Source: Spirochaetaceae bacterium (GTDB lineage: Bacteria > Spirochaetota > Spirochaetia > DSM-27196 > SKKC01). Taken from it: 10,549 nucleotides of DNA. Under the pieces are notes generated by a model, which saw only the letters and a program-made list of their open reading frames with translations, was not told where the DNA came from and ran no database searches. The stretch spans positions 1-10,549 of the forward strand of contig PWGF01000133.1 in NCBI GenBank assembly GCA_003554375.1. The letters are read 5' to 3'. Below are positions 1 through 7,293 of the stretch, piece by piece. The translations under genes were made by a program, and so were the position numbers. Position 1 is the first letter of the stretch. Each line of letters begins with the position of its first letter.

Positions 1-70
1 CGACACCGGATCATAGTAGCATCCTTGCGCGGAGACGCGAGCGCTGGTAGGGTTGTAGAATCGAGGCAGA

Positions 71-80
71 AAACCGGTTT
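71..80. promoter_or_regulatory. Possible LacI-type operator palindrome upstream of the GH13 gene
   Basis: AAACCGGTTT is a perfect 10-bp palindrome with a central CG, the layout typical of LacI-family sugar-regulator operators. It lies about 155 bp before the GH13 start codon. A weak -10-like TAGAAT sits at 56-61, but no convincing -35 was found in front of it, so the site would fall at or just after the transcription start if that hexamer is used. The rest of 1-234 shows no believable gene. The operator role is inference: short palindromes arise by chance, and no regulator gene is in the window. Confidence 0.3.
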
Positions 81-234
81 AGTTGCCGAATTGCCTTGAT
101 TCGCTTCCGCCGTTGAGCGGGGCGGGAGACGGGGAAGTGCTCCGTGACTCCCTCGTGCCGCCGACCGGGAGAAAACAAACCTACACCGGGGCGCCTCCCT
201 GCGGCGGGAGGTGCGCCAAGCAAGGAGACCATCC

Positions 235-2106
235 ATGAAGGAGACCACCGGAATCACAACGGCACGGCGATTCGCAGCTCTTGCCGTCGGCCTTCTGCTC
301 ATCCTAGCGGCTTGTGAAACGCCGCCCGAGGAGGACCCGTTCGAGGTCGGGTTCCGCCATGACCCAGACAACCCGGCCGACGTATCGATAGCCGACGGGT
401 CTTTGTCGGTCCGTTTCGAGGCGCTTCAAGAGAGCGTCGATCGTGCGGTGCTCGTGACCGAAGCAGATGTACTCGTGCCCATGAACCGTCAACTGGAGTA
501 TCGCAACCGCGAAGTTTGGCGAGCTTCGATTGGAGCTACAGTCGACAGTTACGACATCGTCGTTGTTGACGCCCAGGGCGAGACTGAGCGCCACGGACCG
601 TTCGACGTTCCCGAGGAGCCGTTCGAGGAGCTCGCTTGGGTAGGTGAATCGGTGGGCTATCAGATCTTCCCGGAACGCTTTAACAACGCAAACCCGGACC
701 TCGTAGAGTATGCCCTGGAAGACGAGGCATGGAACTACAAACACCCTGACCACGTGGACTGGGACGGCCCGCCGATGATCATGGACGCATGGGACGACGA
801 CGAGATTACCGACTTCCACGGGACTCACCAATACTTCGGCGGCGATCTCGAAGGGATCATTGAGAAGCTGGATTACTTAGAGGAGCTCGGCGTCACCTTC
901 GTCTACTTGAATCCGATCAACAACGCCGGCTCCGCACACGGCTACGACGCCGTCGACTTTATGGAGGTAGCGCCCAACTTCGGCGACGAAGAGACCGTCG
1001 AAGAGCTTGTGGCTGAGGCCGAGGCGCGTGGCATCCGCCTCATCTGGGACTTCGTGCCCAACCACGTCGGCGTCGGGTTCTGGGCCTTCCAGGAAGCGAT
1101 CGCCGAAGGAGGCTACGAAACCGAATACTGGGACTGGTTCCGCTTCACCGTAGAGCCGGGGACGGAGATTGAGGCAGGAAACCCGGAACACTACGAGAGC
1201 TGGTGGGACTTCGGAAGTCTGCCGGAGCTCGAGACTCGCAACGAGGACGTCTTCGACCATCTCATGGAGGCGGCTCGTTACTGGATGGAGTTCGGCTTCA
1301 GCGGCGTGCGAATCGACGTTCCCAATGAGATCGTGAACCGGGAAGAGTTCTTCTCCGCCCTCCGCGAGGAAGTTCGCTCGGTCGATCCGGAAGCGTACAT
1401 CGTTGGTGAGATCTGGGGCCGCGACGCCACTTGGCTCCAAGGCGATCAGTTCGACTCGCTCATGAACTACGCGGTCGGTCAACAGGCAATCGAGGATTAC
1501 GCCGCCGGCAACCAGCAAGCCCACGCGGCGGCCCACCAGATGCAGCTCGTTTACGCCGACTATCCTGAGGCTGCCACGGGCATGCAGTTCAACATCATCA
1601 CCTCGCACGACACCCAGCGGCTGCTCACCGCCATGGGAGGCGGAGAGCTCGGCGAAGATCCACCTGGAGAAGCCCGAGAGCGACAACGTCTTGCAGCGGC
1701 AATGCTCTACGCGCTTCCCGGCATGCCCGTCACCTTCATGGGTGATGAGATGGGGTTCCTCGGTAGCCAGAACCAGGACCGCCACCGCTATCCGATTCAG
1801 TGGGGCGAGGAGCACGAGCCCACCGTGGAGTTCTACCAGGAGCTGGCGGAGCTCAAGCACGGGTTGGACGCGTTGGACTCAGCCGTTATCCGTGATTTCG
1901 AGACCGAAGAGTCGCTCCTTGCCTTCACCCGCGGTGAGCCCGGCACGGGCGAGAAGCTTGTTGCGCTGTTTAACAACTCCTCAGAGCAGGTGAAGACTCA
2001 CGCTCTTCCGGGAGGATCGTGGGAGGACGCGCGGACCGCCGAAACGTTCCAGGAGAGCGTTGAGGTCCCGCCGCTGGGATGGCGCTATCTGACGAAGCGA
2101 CGGTAA
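235..2106 (+). CDS. Lipoprotein GH13 alpha-glucanase, neopullulanase/cyclomaltodextrinase-like
   Basis: This encodes a 623-residue secreted glycoside hydrolase expected to cut alpha-1,4 (perhaps alpha-1,6) glucosidic bonds outside the cytoplasm. The ATG at 235 is chosen because AAGGAG at 222-227 sits 7 bases before it; an in-frame GTG at 211 lacks this. A signal peptide (about 1-26) ends in the lipobox LAAC with Cys27, so the protein is probably lipid-anchored. Residues about 35-135 form a beta-rich N-terminal domain, then a TIM barrel starts near YQIFPERF (142-149). GH13 motifs are complete: DFVPNH (272-277), LPELET (329-334), VRIDVPNE with nucleophile Asp361, GEIWG with acid/base Glu392, and SHD with Asp459. 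The VPNE and LPELET forms resemble neopullulanases and cyclomaltodextrinases. A small beta domain closes the C-terminus (about 555-623). By hand count Asp+Glu is about 122 against about 38 Lys+Arg, with only 7 Lys, suggesting a salty or alkaline exterior. Exact substrate is not readable. Confidence 0.93.
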   Translation: MKETTGITTARRFAALAVGLLLILAACETPPEEDPFEVGFRHDPDNPADVSIADGSLSVRFEALQESVDRAVLVTEADVLVPMNRQLEYRNREVWRASIGATVDSYDIVVVDAQGETERHGPFDVPEEPFEELAWVGESVGYQIFPERFNNANPDLVEYALEDEAWNYKHPDHVDWDGPPMIMDAWDDDEITDFHGTHQYFGGDLEGIIEKLDYLEELGVTFVYLNPINNAGSAHGYDAVDFMEVAPNFGDEETVEELVAEAEARGIRLIWDFVPNHVGVGFWAFQEAIAEGGYETEYWDWFRFTVEPGTEIEAGNPEHYESWWDFGSLPELETRNEDVFDHLMEAARYWMEFGFSGVRIDVPNEIVNREEFFSALREEVRSVDPEAYIVGEIWGRDATWLQGDQFDSLMNYAVGQQAIEDYAAGNQQAHAAAHQMQLVYADYPEAATGMQFNIITSHDTQRLLTAMGGGELGEDPPGEARERQRLAAAMLYALPGMPVTFMGDEMGFLGSQNQDRHRYPIQWGEEHEPTVEFYQELAELKHGLDALDSAVIRDFETEESLLAFTRGEPGTGEKLVALFNNSSEQVKTHALPGGSWEDARTAETFQESVEVPPLGWRYLTKRR

Positions 2107-2179
2107 GTCGGTAGCCGGCCGCTTGTAGCCGCTCCCTTTCGGCTGATATATAGGAGCAAGGAGTAACGGGAGGGACTAC

Positions 2180-2437
2180 ATGGCGGACAACAGCGTTGAG
2201 GTCTATGTAACCGGGTCGGAAGTCAACGCCCAACAAGCGGCCGGCATCCTGGAGAGCAACGGAATTAAGCACTTCCTTAAGATGGATGTAACGCAACATC
2301 TCTTTGGCCTCCCCGGAGCGCCGGGCCCATTCGATACGATGTCGTCCGGACACCGTATTCTCGTGCCGGAAGAAGAGGCTGAGCGGGCCACGGAGCTCAT
2401 TCACGCCTACCTCGGCGAATCGCTTCCGGAGGAGTAG
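2180..2437 (+). CDS. Small DUF2007-like protein
   Basis: This encodes an 85-residue soluble protein with a strong ribosome site (GGGAGGG at 2168-2174) just before its ATG. The pattern fits the DUF2007 family ('putative prokaryotic signal transducing protein'): a beta strand VEVYVTGSEVNAQQAAGIL, a helix ending in 'LESNGIKHFL', a variable loop, then 'RILVPEEEAERATELI' and a C-terminal helix. The fold is a ferredoxin-like alpha/beta unit resembling a small binding or regulatory domain, but no function is established for the family. It has no signal peptide or membrane segment. It follows the GH13 gene by 73 bp and could be cotranscribed, although a TATATA at 2146-2151 might allow its own promoter. 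Its link to sugar metabolism is only positional. The family call comes from recalled patterns and is moderately sure; that it is a real gene is quite sure. Confidence 0.8.
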   Translation: MADNSVEVYVTGSEVNAQQAAGILESNGIKHFLKMDVTQHLFGLPGAPGPFDTMSSGHRILVPEEEAERATELIHAYLGESLPEE

Positions 2438-2501
2438 CCCAGCGCTCCCGCGTCCGTCCCGCGAGCCCGGACCCACGCAAGCCAAGTGGCACGCGCGCTT
2501 G

Positions 2502-3794
2502 TCACACCGGAGTCAGCTGCGCCAGGATGTCCTCGACCCTCGCGCCGGCAACCCGTACCGCTGTGTCGTTCACGGCATAGGGGAGAACTAGGCGGCCGTT
2601 GTGCAACACACCGCCGCACGAGTAGACCACGTTCGGGACATAGCCGTCACGTTCGTTTTCCTGCGGCTCCAGGAGCGGCGTGCGCGTCGCCGCAATGACC
2701 CGGCCCGGGTCATCGAGATCCAGAAGATAGAACCCAATCGCATAACGCCGGAACGGCGCCACACCGTGGATCGGCAACAACCATCCTTCCTCCAGCTCTA
2801 TGGGAGAGCCACAGCTTCCGATCTGGACCATCTCCCACTCCTCGTGGGGAACACGAAGCAGCTCGGCCCGGTCCCACCGGTGGAGACATTGAGAGTACAT
2901 GATGAAGATGCTTCGGCCGTCCTGGCGTGACACCATTGCGTATCGGCCACCAACAGGCCGAGGAAAGAGTGCCATATCCTTGTTCCGGGCGGCCTGCCCG
3001 GTGCATGGGAAGACACGAAAGCATCGGAAGTCAACTGTTTCGATCATCTTGGGCGTGATATTTCTCCCGTCATAGCCCGTGACGGTAGCGAAGTAAGTAA
3101 CGGCACCCGCATCGTCCTCGTATCGCACAAACCTCGCGTCCTCCAACCCTTGCACTTCATCAGACGCGTAAGGGAAAATCACTCGAGCCGCCAGCGGGAC
3201 TTTCGGCGGGAAGCACACCCAATACCCTTCGTCGGCAGTGCCCTCCGTTACGACGCCTGTGGAGAGTGGAGTGACCGGATCCTCGATTCGCACGCTTCCA
3301 TCGACCTCGATATCGACACCGCGGAACATGAGGCTTGAGATATGTCCCTCCCCTGTAGCACGTACGCTCAACACGGCTCGTCTTCGACCCGTCCGCTCTT
3401 CTTCCGCATCCGGTTCGGGGAACAAACAGAGTGAAGGGTTGAACAAGGCCGCCGCGGCAACTGAGTACTCCGCGGTAAAACAGGCACCAAGCAGCTTCCG
3501 GAAGGGATCGCTCCACGCGGCCGTCTCCGGCACGTACGCGGCTGCGCGGGCAGCATGCTCCAACCACGTCTGTTCGACGCTCGAATGCCGGCCACGGAAG
3601 CGTTGCGTAGTCTCGGCCAGCGCGCGTTCCACCTTGACGCCGTCCATCGCCGAGATCAGCTCCGAGACCGCCTCTGCCCTAGCCTGGCTCACGCCGAAGC
3701 AGCGCGCGATCACGAGACTATAGTCGGGTCCGAGGTGCGTCTCTTGTACGACAAACGGCGGCGCCGCCGGATCACCGTTCGAGTTTCCTATCAT
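2502..3794 (-). CDS. GH130-family glycoside phosphorylase or hydrolase (long form)
   Basis: This encodes a 430-residue cytoplasmic enzyme of family GH130, whose known members phosphorolyse or hydrolyse beta-linked mannosides. The family signature runs through the five-bladed propeller: FNPSLCLFP (118-126), GEGHISSLMFRG (148-159), GLEDARF (216-222), NKDMALFP (271-278), GSCGSPIE (326-333), EGWLLPIHGV (336-345), GFYLLDLDDP (354-363), and DGYVPNVVYSCG (383-394). Asp219 in EDAR takes the place of the general acid found in the EDPR/YDPR motif of characterised members. About 110 residues precede the propeller, as in the long and less studied GH130 proteins. The phosphate-contacting Lys expected before IGxG seems to be Gln324, so phosphorolysis cannot be assumed. 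The start has GGGGGA nearby. It is the last gene of the importer operon, 24 bp after the permease stop, which suggests that it processes the imported sugar. Lys is rare (5) but Arg is common, so it is not strongly acidic. Confidence 0.88.
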   Translation of the reverse strand: MIGNSNGDPAAPPFVVQETHLGPDYSLVIARCFGVSQARAEAVSELISAMDGVKVERALAETTQRFRGRHSSVEQTWLEHAARAAAYVPETAAWSDPFRKLLGACFTAEYSVAAAALFNPSLCLFPEPDAEEERTGRRRAVLSVRATGEGHISSLMFRGVDIEVDGSVRIEDPVTPLSTGVVTEGTADEGYWVCFPPKVPLAARVIFPYASDEVQGLEDARFVRYEDDAGAVTYFATVTGYDGRNITPKMIETVDFRCFRVFPCTGQAARNKDMALFPRPVGGRYAMVSRQDGRSIFIMYSQCLHRWDRAELLRVPHEEWEMVQIGSCGSPIELEEGWLLPIHGVAPFRRYAIGFYLLDLDDPGRVIAATRTPLLEPQENERDGYVPNVVYSCGGVLHNGRLVLPYAVNDTAVRVAGARVEDILAQLTPV

Positions 3795-3818
3795 GCACGG
3801 TTCCCCCTTTCGGAACGG

Positions 3819-4739
3819 TTACCCTTTCAGCCCGGTGATTGTGATCCCCTCGATGAAGTATCTCTGCGCTACGAAGAACAGCAGCAACACGGGAAGCGCC
3901 AGCAACGTAGACATAGCCATCAAGTAGTGCCACTGTGGCGGCTCGGCAGGCCCGCCCAGGAAGAAATACATGCCGAGGTTCAACGTGTATTTGCGCATGT
4001 CGTTCAGATAGATCAAGGGCCCCAAGAAATCGTTCCAGAACGCCTGAAACGTGAACACCCCTACCGCCAGGAGAGCGGGGCGGATGAGCGGAAGCATGAT
4101 CAGCGCAAACCGCTCCATCGTGTTCGCCCCGTCGACAATAGCCGCCTCCTCCATCTGTATCGGCACGGTCAGCATGAACTGCCGGAGAAGAAAGATGTGA
4201 AACGGGCCCCAAGCGAAGATAGCCCCTACAACCAACGGATCAAAGGTGTTGATGAGCCCGAGCCACCGCCAGATTAGGAACGTAGGAATGAGCGTAACGA
4301 CGTACGGGAGCATCATAGTCGACAGCAGAACCACAAACAGGAACGTACGTCCCGGGAAGCGGTATCGAGCAAATCCATAGGCTACAACCGTACAACTTGC
4401 TATCTCCCCAGTCATGCCGAGGGCGATTATGAAGACGGTGTTGATGAGAAAACGAGTGAACGGCATGGCCCGCCATGCTTCGATGTAGTTGCTCCACATG
4501 ATCGGATCCGGAATCCACTGAGGAGGCGCGGCGAACACCGCGTGAACCGGCTTGAGCGAGCTGGAGATCATCCACAGGAACGGCATCACGAGCACGACCG
4601 CCCCGGCGGTCACCACCAGATACGAGACGACGCGAAGAACCCGGTCGCGGGTCCGTCTCGTCTTCCACCACTCCAGCCCTCCCCCCGCGGCTCCCGTCGC
4701 AACCGGCTTATCCAGCGGTCTATTTCCGAGGCTTTTCAC
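3819..4739 (-). CDS. CUT1 carbohydrate ABC transporter permease, MalG-like
   Basis: This encodes a 306-residue inner-membrane permease, the second half of the import channel. A hydrophilic N-terminus (1-34) is followed by about six membrane segments, roughly 36-58, 97-118, 133-155, 166-188, 215-236 and 272-292. The cytoplasmic EAA loop, which docks on the ATPase, is clear at 197-205 (EEAAIVDGA), followed by LPLIRPAL. The GTG at 4739 is taken as start because it forms a GTGA overlap with the stop of the upstream permease and has GAGGGGGAG just ahead of it; an upstream GTG at 4766 would give 9 extra residues and overlap the previous gene by 31 bp without a clear ribosome site. The overlap suggests translational coupling, giving equal amounts of the two channel subunits. 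Expected partners are the MalF-like permease, the binding protein downstream in coordinate order, and an ATPase that must be encoded elsewhere. Confidence 0.93.
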   Translation of the reverse strand: MKSLGNRPLDKPVATGAAGGGLEWWKTRRTRDRVLRVVSYLVVTAGAVVLVMPFLWMISSSLKPVHAVFAAPPQWIPDPIMWSNYIEAWRAMPFTRFLINTVFIIALGMTGEIASCTVVAYGFARYRFPGRTFLFVVLLSTMMLPYVVTLIPTFLIWRWLGLINTFDPLVVGAIFAWGPFHIFLLRQFMLTVPIQMEEAAIVDGANTMERFALIMLPLIRPALLAVGVFTFQAFWNDFLGPLIYLNDMRKYTLNLGMYFFLGGPAEPPQWHYLMAMSTLLALPVLLLFFVAQRYFIEGITITGLKG

Positions 4740-5722
4740 TTCTTCTCCCCCTCGTAGTACACCCACATCTCCGAGGAGCGAAGCACCAGCAGTGTCAACA
4801 TCAGAATAATTGCGAAGAGAATCCAGGCAAGCGCACTCGCGTACCCCATGCGGAACTGCTGGAAGCCGGTCTGGTAGATGTAGAAACTCATGAACTTACC
4901 GGCACGCGGCGTCGCTTGGGTAAAGGCGTACACCGTGAAGATCTGAAGCGCCCCAATTATGCCGCGCACAACCTGGAGAAAGATCACCGGGCTGATCATG
5001 GGAATGGTGATACTCCGAAACCTTCGAAAGCTTCCCGCCCCGTCTATGAGCGCAACCTCGTACAAGTGACCGGGCACGTTCTTGAGCGCTGCCAAGAAAA
5101 TGACCATGTTCACCCCGGTTATTCCCCACAGACTGATAATGATGTAGGCCGGGAGCACAAAGGGCACGTCGCCAAACCAGTCAGGTCGCGACATGCCAAG
5201 CAATCGGTAGACCGGGAGCAGAATACGGTTGAGCAGTCCCGCCTGGGGGTTGAATATCCAGCGCCACAGGAGAGCGACCGCTACCTCCGGGAGCACGGTA
5301 GGCAGGTAGTAGACCGTTCGGTACGTACCGATACCCTTGAGGTCGTTTGCCAACAGGAGCGCCACCAAAAGCGACCCCGCCACCCCGATGGGCACACTCA
5401 GAAACCCGTAGAGCAACGTTATGCGAATCGCGGGAACGAAATCGATATCCCGGGTAAAGATGCGCCGGTAGTTATCAAGGCCAATCCACTCCGGGGAACG
5501 GAAGATGTCGTAATTCGAGAAACTGAGATAGAGCGAGGCCACCATAGGGAAGGATGTAAAGACAAGAAATCCCAACAGCCAGGGCGTAATCAGCGAGAAG
5601 CCCGTTGCAGCCTCCCGTCTCATCCCGAGCGCCATGAGACCGCGCCGTACCAGCGTCATACAGACAATGACGCCGATCACGACCAACACGAACCGAAGCC
5701 CGGTAGCAGCATGAGGTTGCAT
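4736..5722 (-). CDS. CUT1 carbohydrate ABC transporter permease, MalF-like
   Basis: This encodes a 328-residue inner-membrane permease. The EAA loop is at 222-230 (EVALIDGAG), followed by ITIPMISPVI, as expected for MalF/UgpA-type subunits. Membrane segments lie near 9-25, 43-65, 102-125, 139-157, 190-212, 242-264 and 296-315; the first is additional to the usual six. The signature 'SFPMVASLYLSFSNYDIF' (57-74) and 'WIGLDNYRRIF' (79-89) are typical of this subfamily. The ATG at 5722 is preferred because AAAGGGGA precedes it in the leader; a GTG at 5776 would extend the protein by 18 hydrophilic residues but lies inside a predicted RNA stem. The gene is separated from the binding-protein gene by 175 bp containing inverted repeats, and overlaps the next permease by 4 bp. 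Substrate cannot be read from the permease. Confidence 0.93.
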   Translation of the reverse strand: MQPHAATGLRFVLVVIGVIVCMTLVRRGLMALGMRREAATGFSLITPWLLGFLVFTSFPMVASLYLSFSNYDIFRSPEWIGLDNYRRIFTRDIDFVPAIRITLLYGFLSVPIGVAGSLLVALLLANDLKGIGTYRTVYYLPTVLPEVAVALLWRWIFNPQAGLLNRILLPVYRLLGMSRPDWFGDVPFVLPAYIIISLWGITGVNMVIFLAALKNVPGHLYEVALIDGAGSFRRFRSITIPMISPVIFLQVVRGIIGALQIFTVYAFTQATPRAGKFMSFYIYQTGFQQFRMGYASALAWILFAIILMLTLLVLRSSEMWVYYEGEKK

Positions 5723-5754
5723 CGTCGTCCCCTTTCTCGCCCGCCGGTCTTCGA

Positions 5755-5798
5755 GCCGGTCGACCGGCGTAGCCACGGTTGAGCCTCGCGGCTACGCC
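5755..5798 (-). repeat. Intercistronic inverted repeats between binding protein and permease genes
   Basis: GGCGTAGCC (5766-5774) and GGCTACGCC (5790-5798) are perfect 9-bp complements with a 15-base loop. A 14-bp perfect palindrome (5755-5768), which can form a 5-bp stem with a TCGA loop, shares three bases with the first arm. No U-run follows in the minus-strand transcript, so an ordinary Rho-independent terminator is unlikely. A hairpin after a binding-protein gene commonly protects its mRNA and lowers permease expression, as known for malE-malF; that role here is inferred. Confidence 0.5.
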
Positions 5799-5897
5799 TC
5801 TCCGTCGGTTATCTTGCCCGGAGGCCAAGCTTGTCCGCGCATCCCTTGCCTGTGCACGAAGCACCACATCGGGCATCGGTTTCTCGCGGCTCCGGAC

Positions 5898-7208
5898 TCA
5901 GCGATAGTCTTCCAGAACCGCCTCCAGCAGTGCTCGCACGTCGCTCGCAATGTCACCGGGGAGGTCATTCCCTCGAACGATCGGGTCGACGTAACGCTCT
6001 CCGAAGACGGTTGCCCATTCACTGTAGCCTGGGAAGATGTGCGGCGCGCGCATGTGCTCTAGGGACGCGATGATGCTGGCCGCTGAGTGCTCCTTGTGCG
6101 GTTGGAGCTCGATGATCGTCTGTTCGTTTGCCAGCTCGATTCGCGGAGACGGGACCTTCCACTCGTGGATTGCCTGCGTCAGATCAACGAACGCTTCATA
6201 GGCCACATCGGGATGATTCGTCCCCTCCCAAACGGACATTCCCCCAATCCAGGCCCAATTGTCGCGCGTACCGGCCGGCCCTTCCGGAAGCACAAACGCC
6301 CGGATGTCGTAGGCGTCATTACGCTCCAGATCGTCGGCCCCTCCGCCCATGAACATCGATACCTGTCCGTCCCGCATCATCTGATCGAACCCGCGGTCGT
6401 CGATCATGCTCTGGCGGGGAGCAACGCGATACTCGTGCAACAGCTCGTAGATGAACTCGGCCCCTGCGACGGCTTCATCGCTATCAATCGGCGAGCTGGT
6501 GAGGTCCGCTGTCAGCTCTTCGCCGCCTGCCTGCCAGATCCACTGTTGGATCGGTGGCCAACCGGGCACCATCGAGAATCCGTATCGCACGATCTCATCC
6601 CGATCAAAGCCGGAATCCCACGGAGTGCGGTCCCGGTTATCACGCGTGAACTCGATGGCTGCGTCTCGGAAATCCTCCCATGTCCAGCCGTTCACCTCCG
6701 CCGGATCCCGCCCGATCTCGCGCAGATGATCCACGTTCACGTACAGAACCACCGGCATGGAGATCCACGGCAGTCCGTACACACGTCCCTCGTAGGTGTA
6801 TCGCTCCATCGGGGTATCGAAATACGCGCTCGTATTAGCCGCAGGTCGTTCATCCTCCGCGAGCCGGTCGGTGATATCGAGAAGCGCACCCCGCGCCGCA
6901 AAGTCGATGAGGTTGTCCTGATCCAGCCAGAACATGTCAGCCGCGGTACCGCCGGCGATCTGAGTGAGTAGGTTCGTGTAGTACTCCGCCGGGCTCGACT
7001 CCTGCTCGATATAGTACCGGTCCGAAGCGTCGTTGAGCTCGTCCAGTATCTCTTGAAGCTCATTGGCTTCCGACGCCCCCGCCCATGTAGCCAGCCGAAC
7101 AGTTACCGGTCTGTCCGGCTCCTCGGCAGCGCCTCGTGCGAAAAGCGCTCCGGCTACCAACACTCCCGCCGCTACGATCAGCGCAGCGGCCTTCCGCGTA
7201 CCACTCAT
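5898..7208 (-). CDS. Carbohydrate ABC transporter substrate-binding protein, family 1
   Basis: This encodes a 436-residue exported sugar-binding protein, first gene of the importer operon. The ATG at 7208 is chosen because a rich GAGGAGGCGGGAG tract lies just upstream; the open frame itself extends 17 codons further. The signal peptide (about 1-26: basic MSGTRK, hydrophobic AALIVAAGVLVAGALF) ends near ARG|AAEE. There is no lipobox Cys, so it is a soluble periplasmic protein rather than a lipoprotein. The mature protein starts VTVRLATWAG, then has LLTQIAGGTAADMFWLDQ, the GLPWISMPVVLYVNVDHL hinge segment, and WTWEDFRDAA, all typical of MalE-like cluster B proteins. Many Trp/Tyr residues fit a sugar site. 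By hand count the mature protein has about 79 Asp+Glu and about 31 Lys+Arg, with only two Lys, the same acidic shift as the GH13 lipoprotein. The substrate is unknown; the GH130 gene in the operon hints at a beta-linked mannoside or related oligosaccharide. Confidence 0.93.
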   Translation of the reverse strand: MSGTRKAAALIVAAGVLVAGALFARGAAEEPDRPVTVRLATWAGASEANELQEILDELNDASDRYYIEQESSPAEYYTNLLTQIAGGTAADMFWLDQDNLIDFAARGALLDITDRLAEDERPAANTSAYFDTPMERYTYEGRVYGLPWISMPVVLYVNVDHLREIGRDPAEVNGWTWEDFRDAAIEFTRDNRDRTPWDSGFDRDEIVRYGFSMVPGWPPIQQWIWQAGGEELTADLTSSPIDSDEAVAGAEFIYELLHEYRVAPRQSMIDDRGFDQMMRDGQVSMFMGGGADDLERNDAYDIRAFVLPEGPAGTRDNWAWIGGMSVWEGTNHPDVAYEAFVDLTQAIHEWKVPSPRIELANEQTIIELQPHKEHSAASIIASLEHMRAPHIFPGYSEWATVFGERYVDPIVRGNDLPGDIASDVRALLEAVLEDYR

Positions 7209-7232
7209 AACTCCCGCCTCCTCTTCATGATC

Positions 7233-7293
7233 ACCGGCTGAACGCTGCCAACCGGTCAAGTCTACAACCTACCGGCTCGGTATCCGGACCGGC
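7233..7293. repeat. Four spaced ACCGGC/T hexamers in the importer operon leader
   Basis: ACCGGY occurs at 7233, 7251, 7271 and 7288, giving steps of 18, 20 and 17 bp, immediately upstream of the binding-protein start. The copy at 7251 is the full ACCGGT palindrome, the same core as the AAACCGGTTT upstream of the GH13 gene. This could be a cluster of sites for one sugar regulator. The hexamer is not rare in this GC-rich DNA, so chance is a serious alternative. Confidence 0.25.

Noticed and set aside
11..232. Minus-strand frame of 73 codons at the left edge
   Set aside because: It has no ribosome site or recognisable domain and spans the GH13 leader; its Arg/Pro-rich product looks like chance translation.
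877..1860. Minus-strand open frame of 327 codons
   Set aside because: It lies wholly antisense to the GH13 gene, whose catalytic motifs are all present; the reverse product resembles no family and lacks a ribosome site. The same reasoning removes the antisense frame at 304-831.
2126..2143. Hairpin AGCCG/CGGCT between the GH13 and DUF2007-like genes as a terminator
   Set aside because: The stem is 5 bp and no T-run follows; it would be a weak structure at best.
2438..2501. Terminator between the convergent DUF2007-like and GH130 genes
   Set aside because: Only 5-bp stems such as GTCCG/CGGAC (2452-2456, 2468-2472) with long loops are visible and there is no T-run on either strand.
3555..4277. 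Plus-strand frame of 240 codons
   Set aside because: Antisense across the junction of the GH130 and permease genes; the product is charged and unstructured.
4916..5782. Plus-strand open frame of 288 codons
   Set aside because: Antisense to the MalF-like permease; the product is a charged, low-complexity sequence without membrane segments or domains, a typical GC-rich shadow frame.
6087..6971. Plus-strand open frame of 294 codons
   Set aside because: Antisense to the clear binding-protein gene; no recognisable domain.
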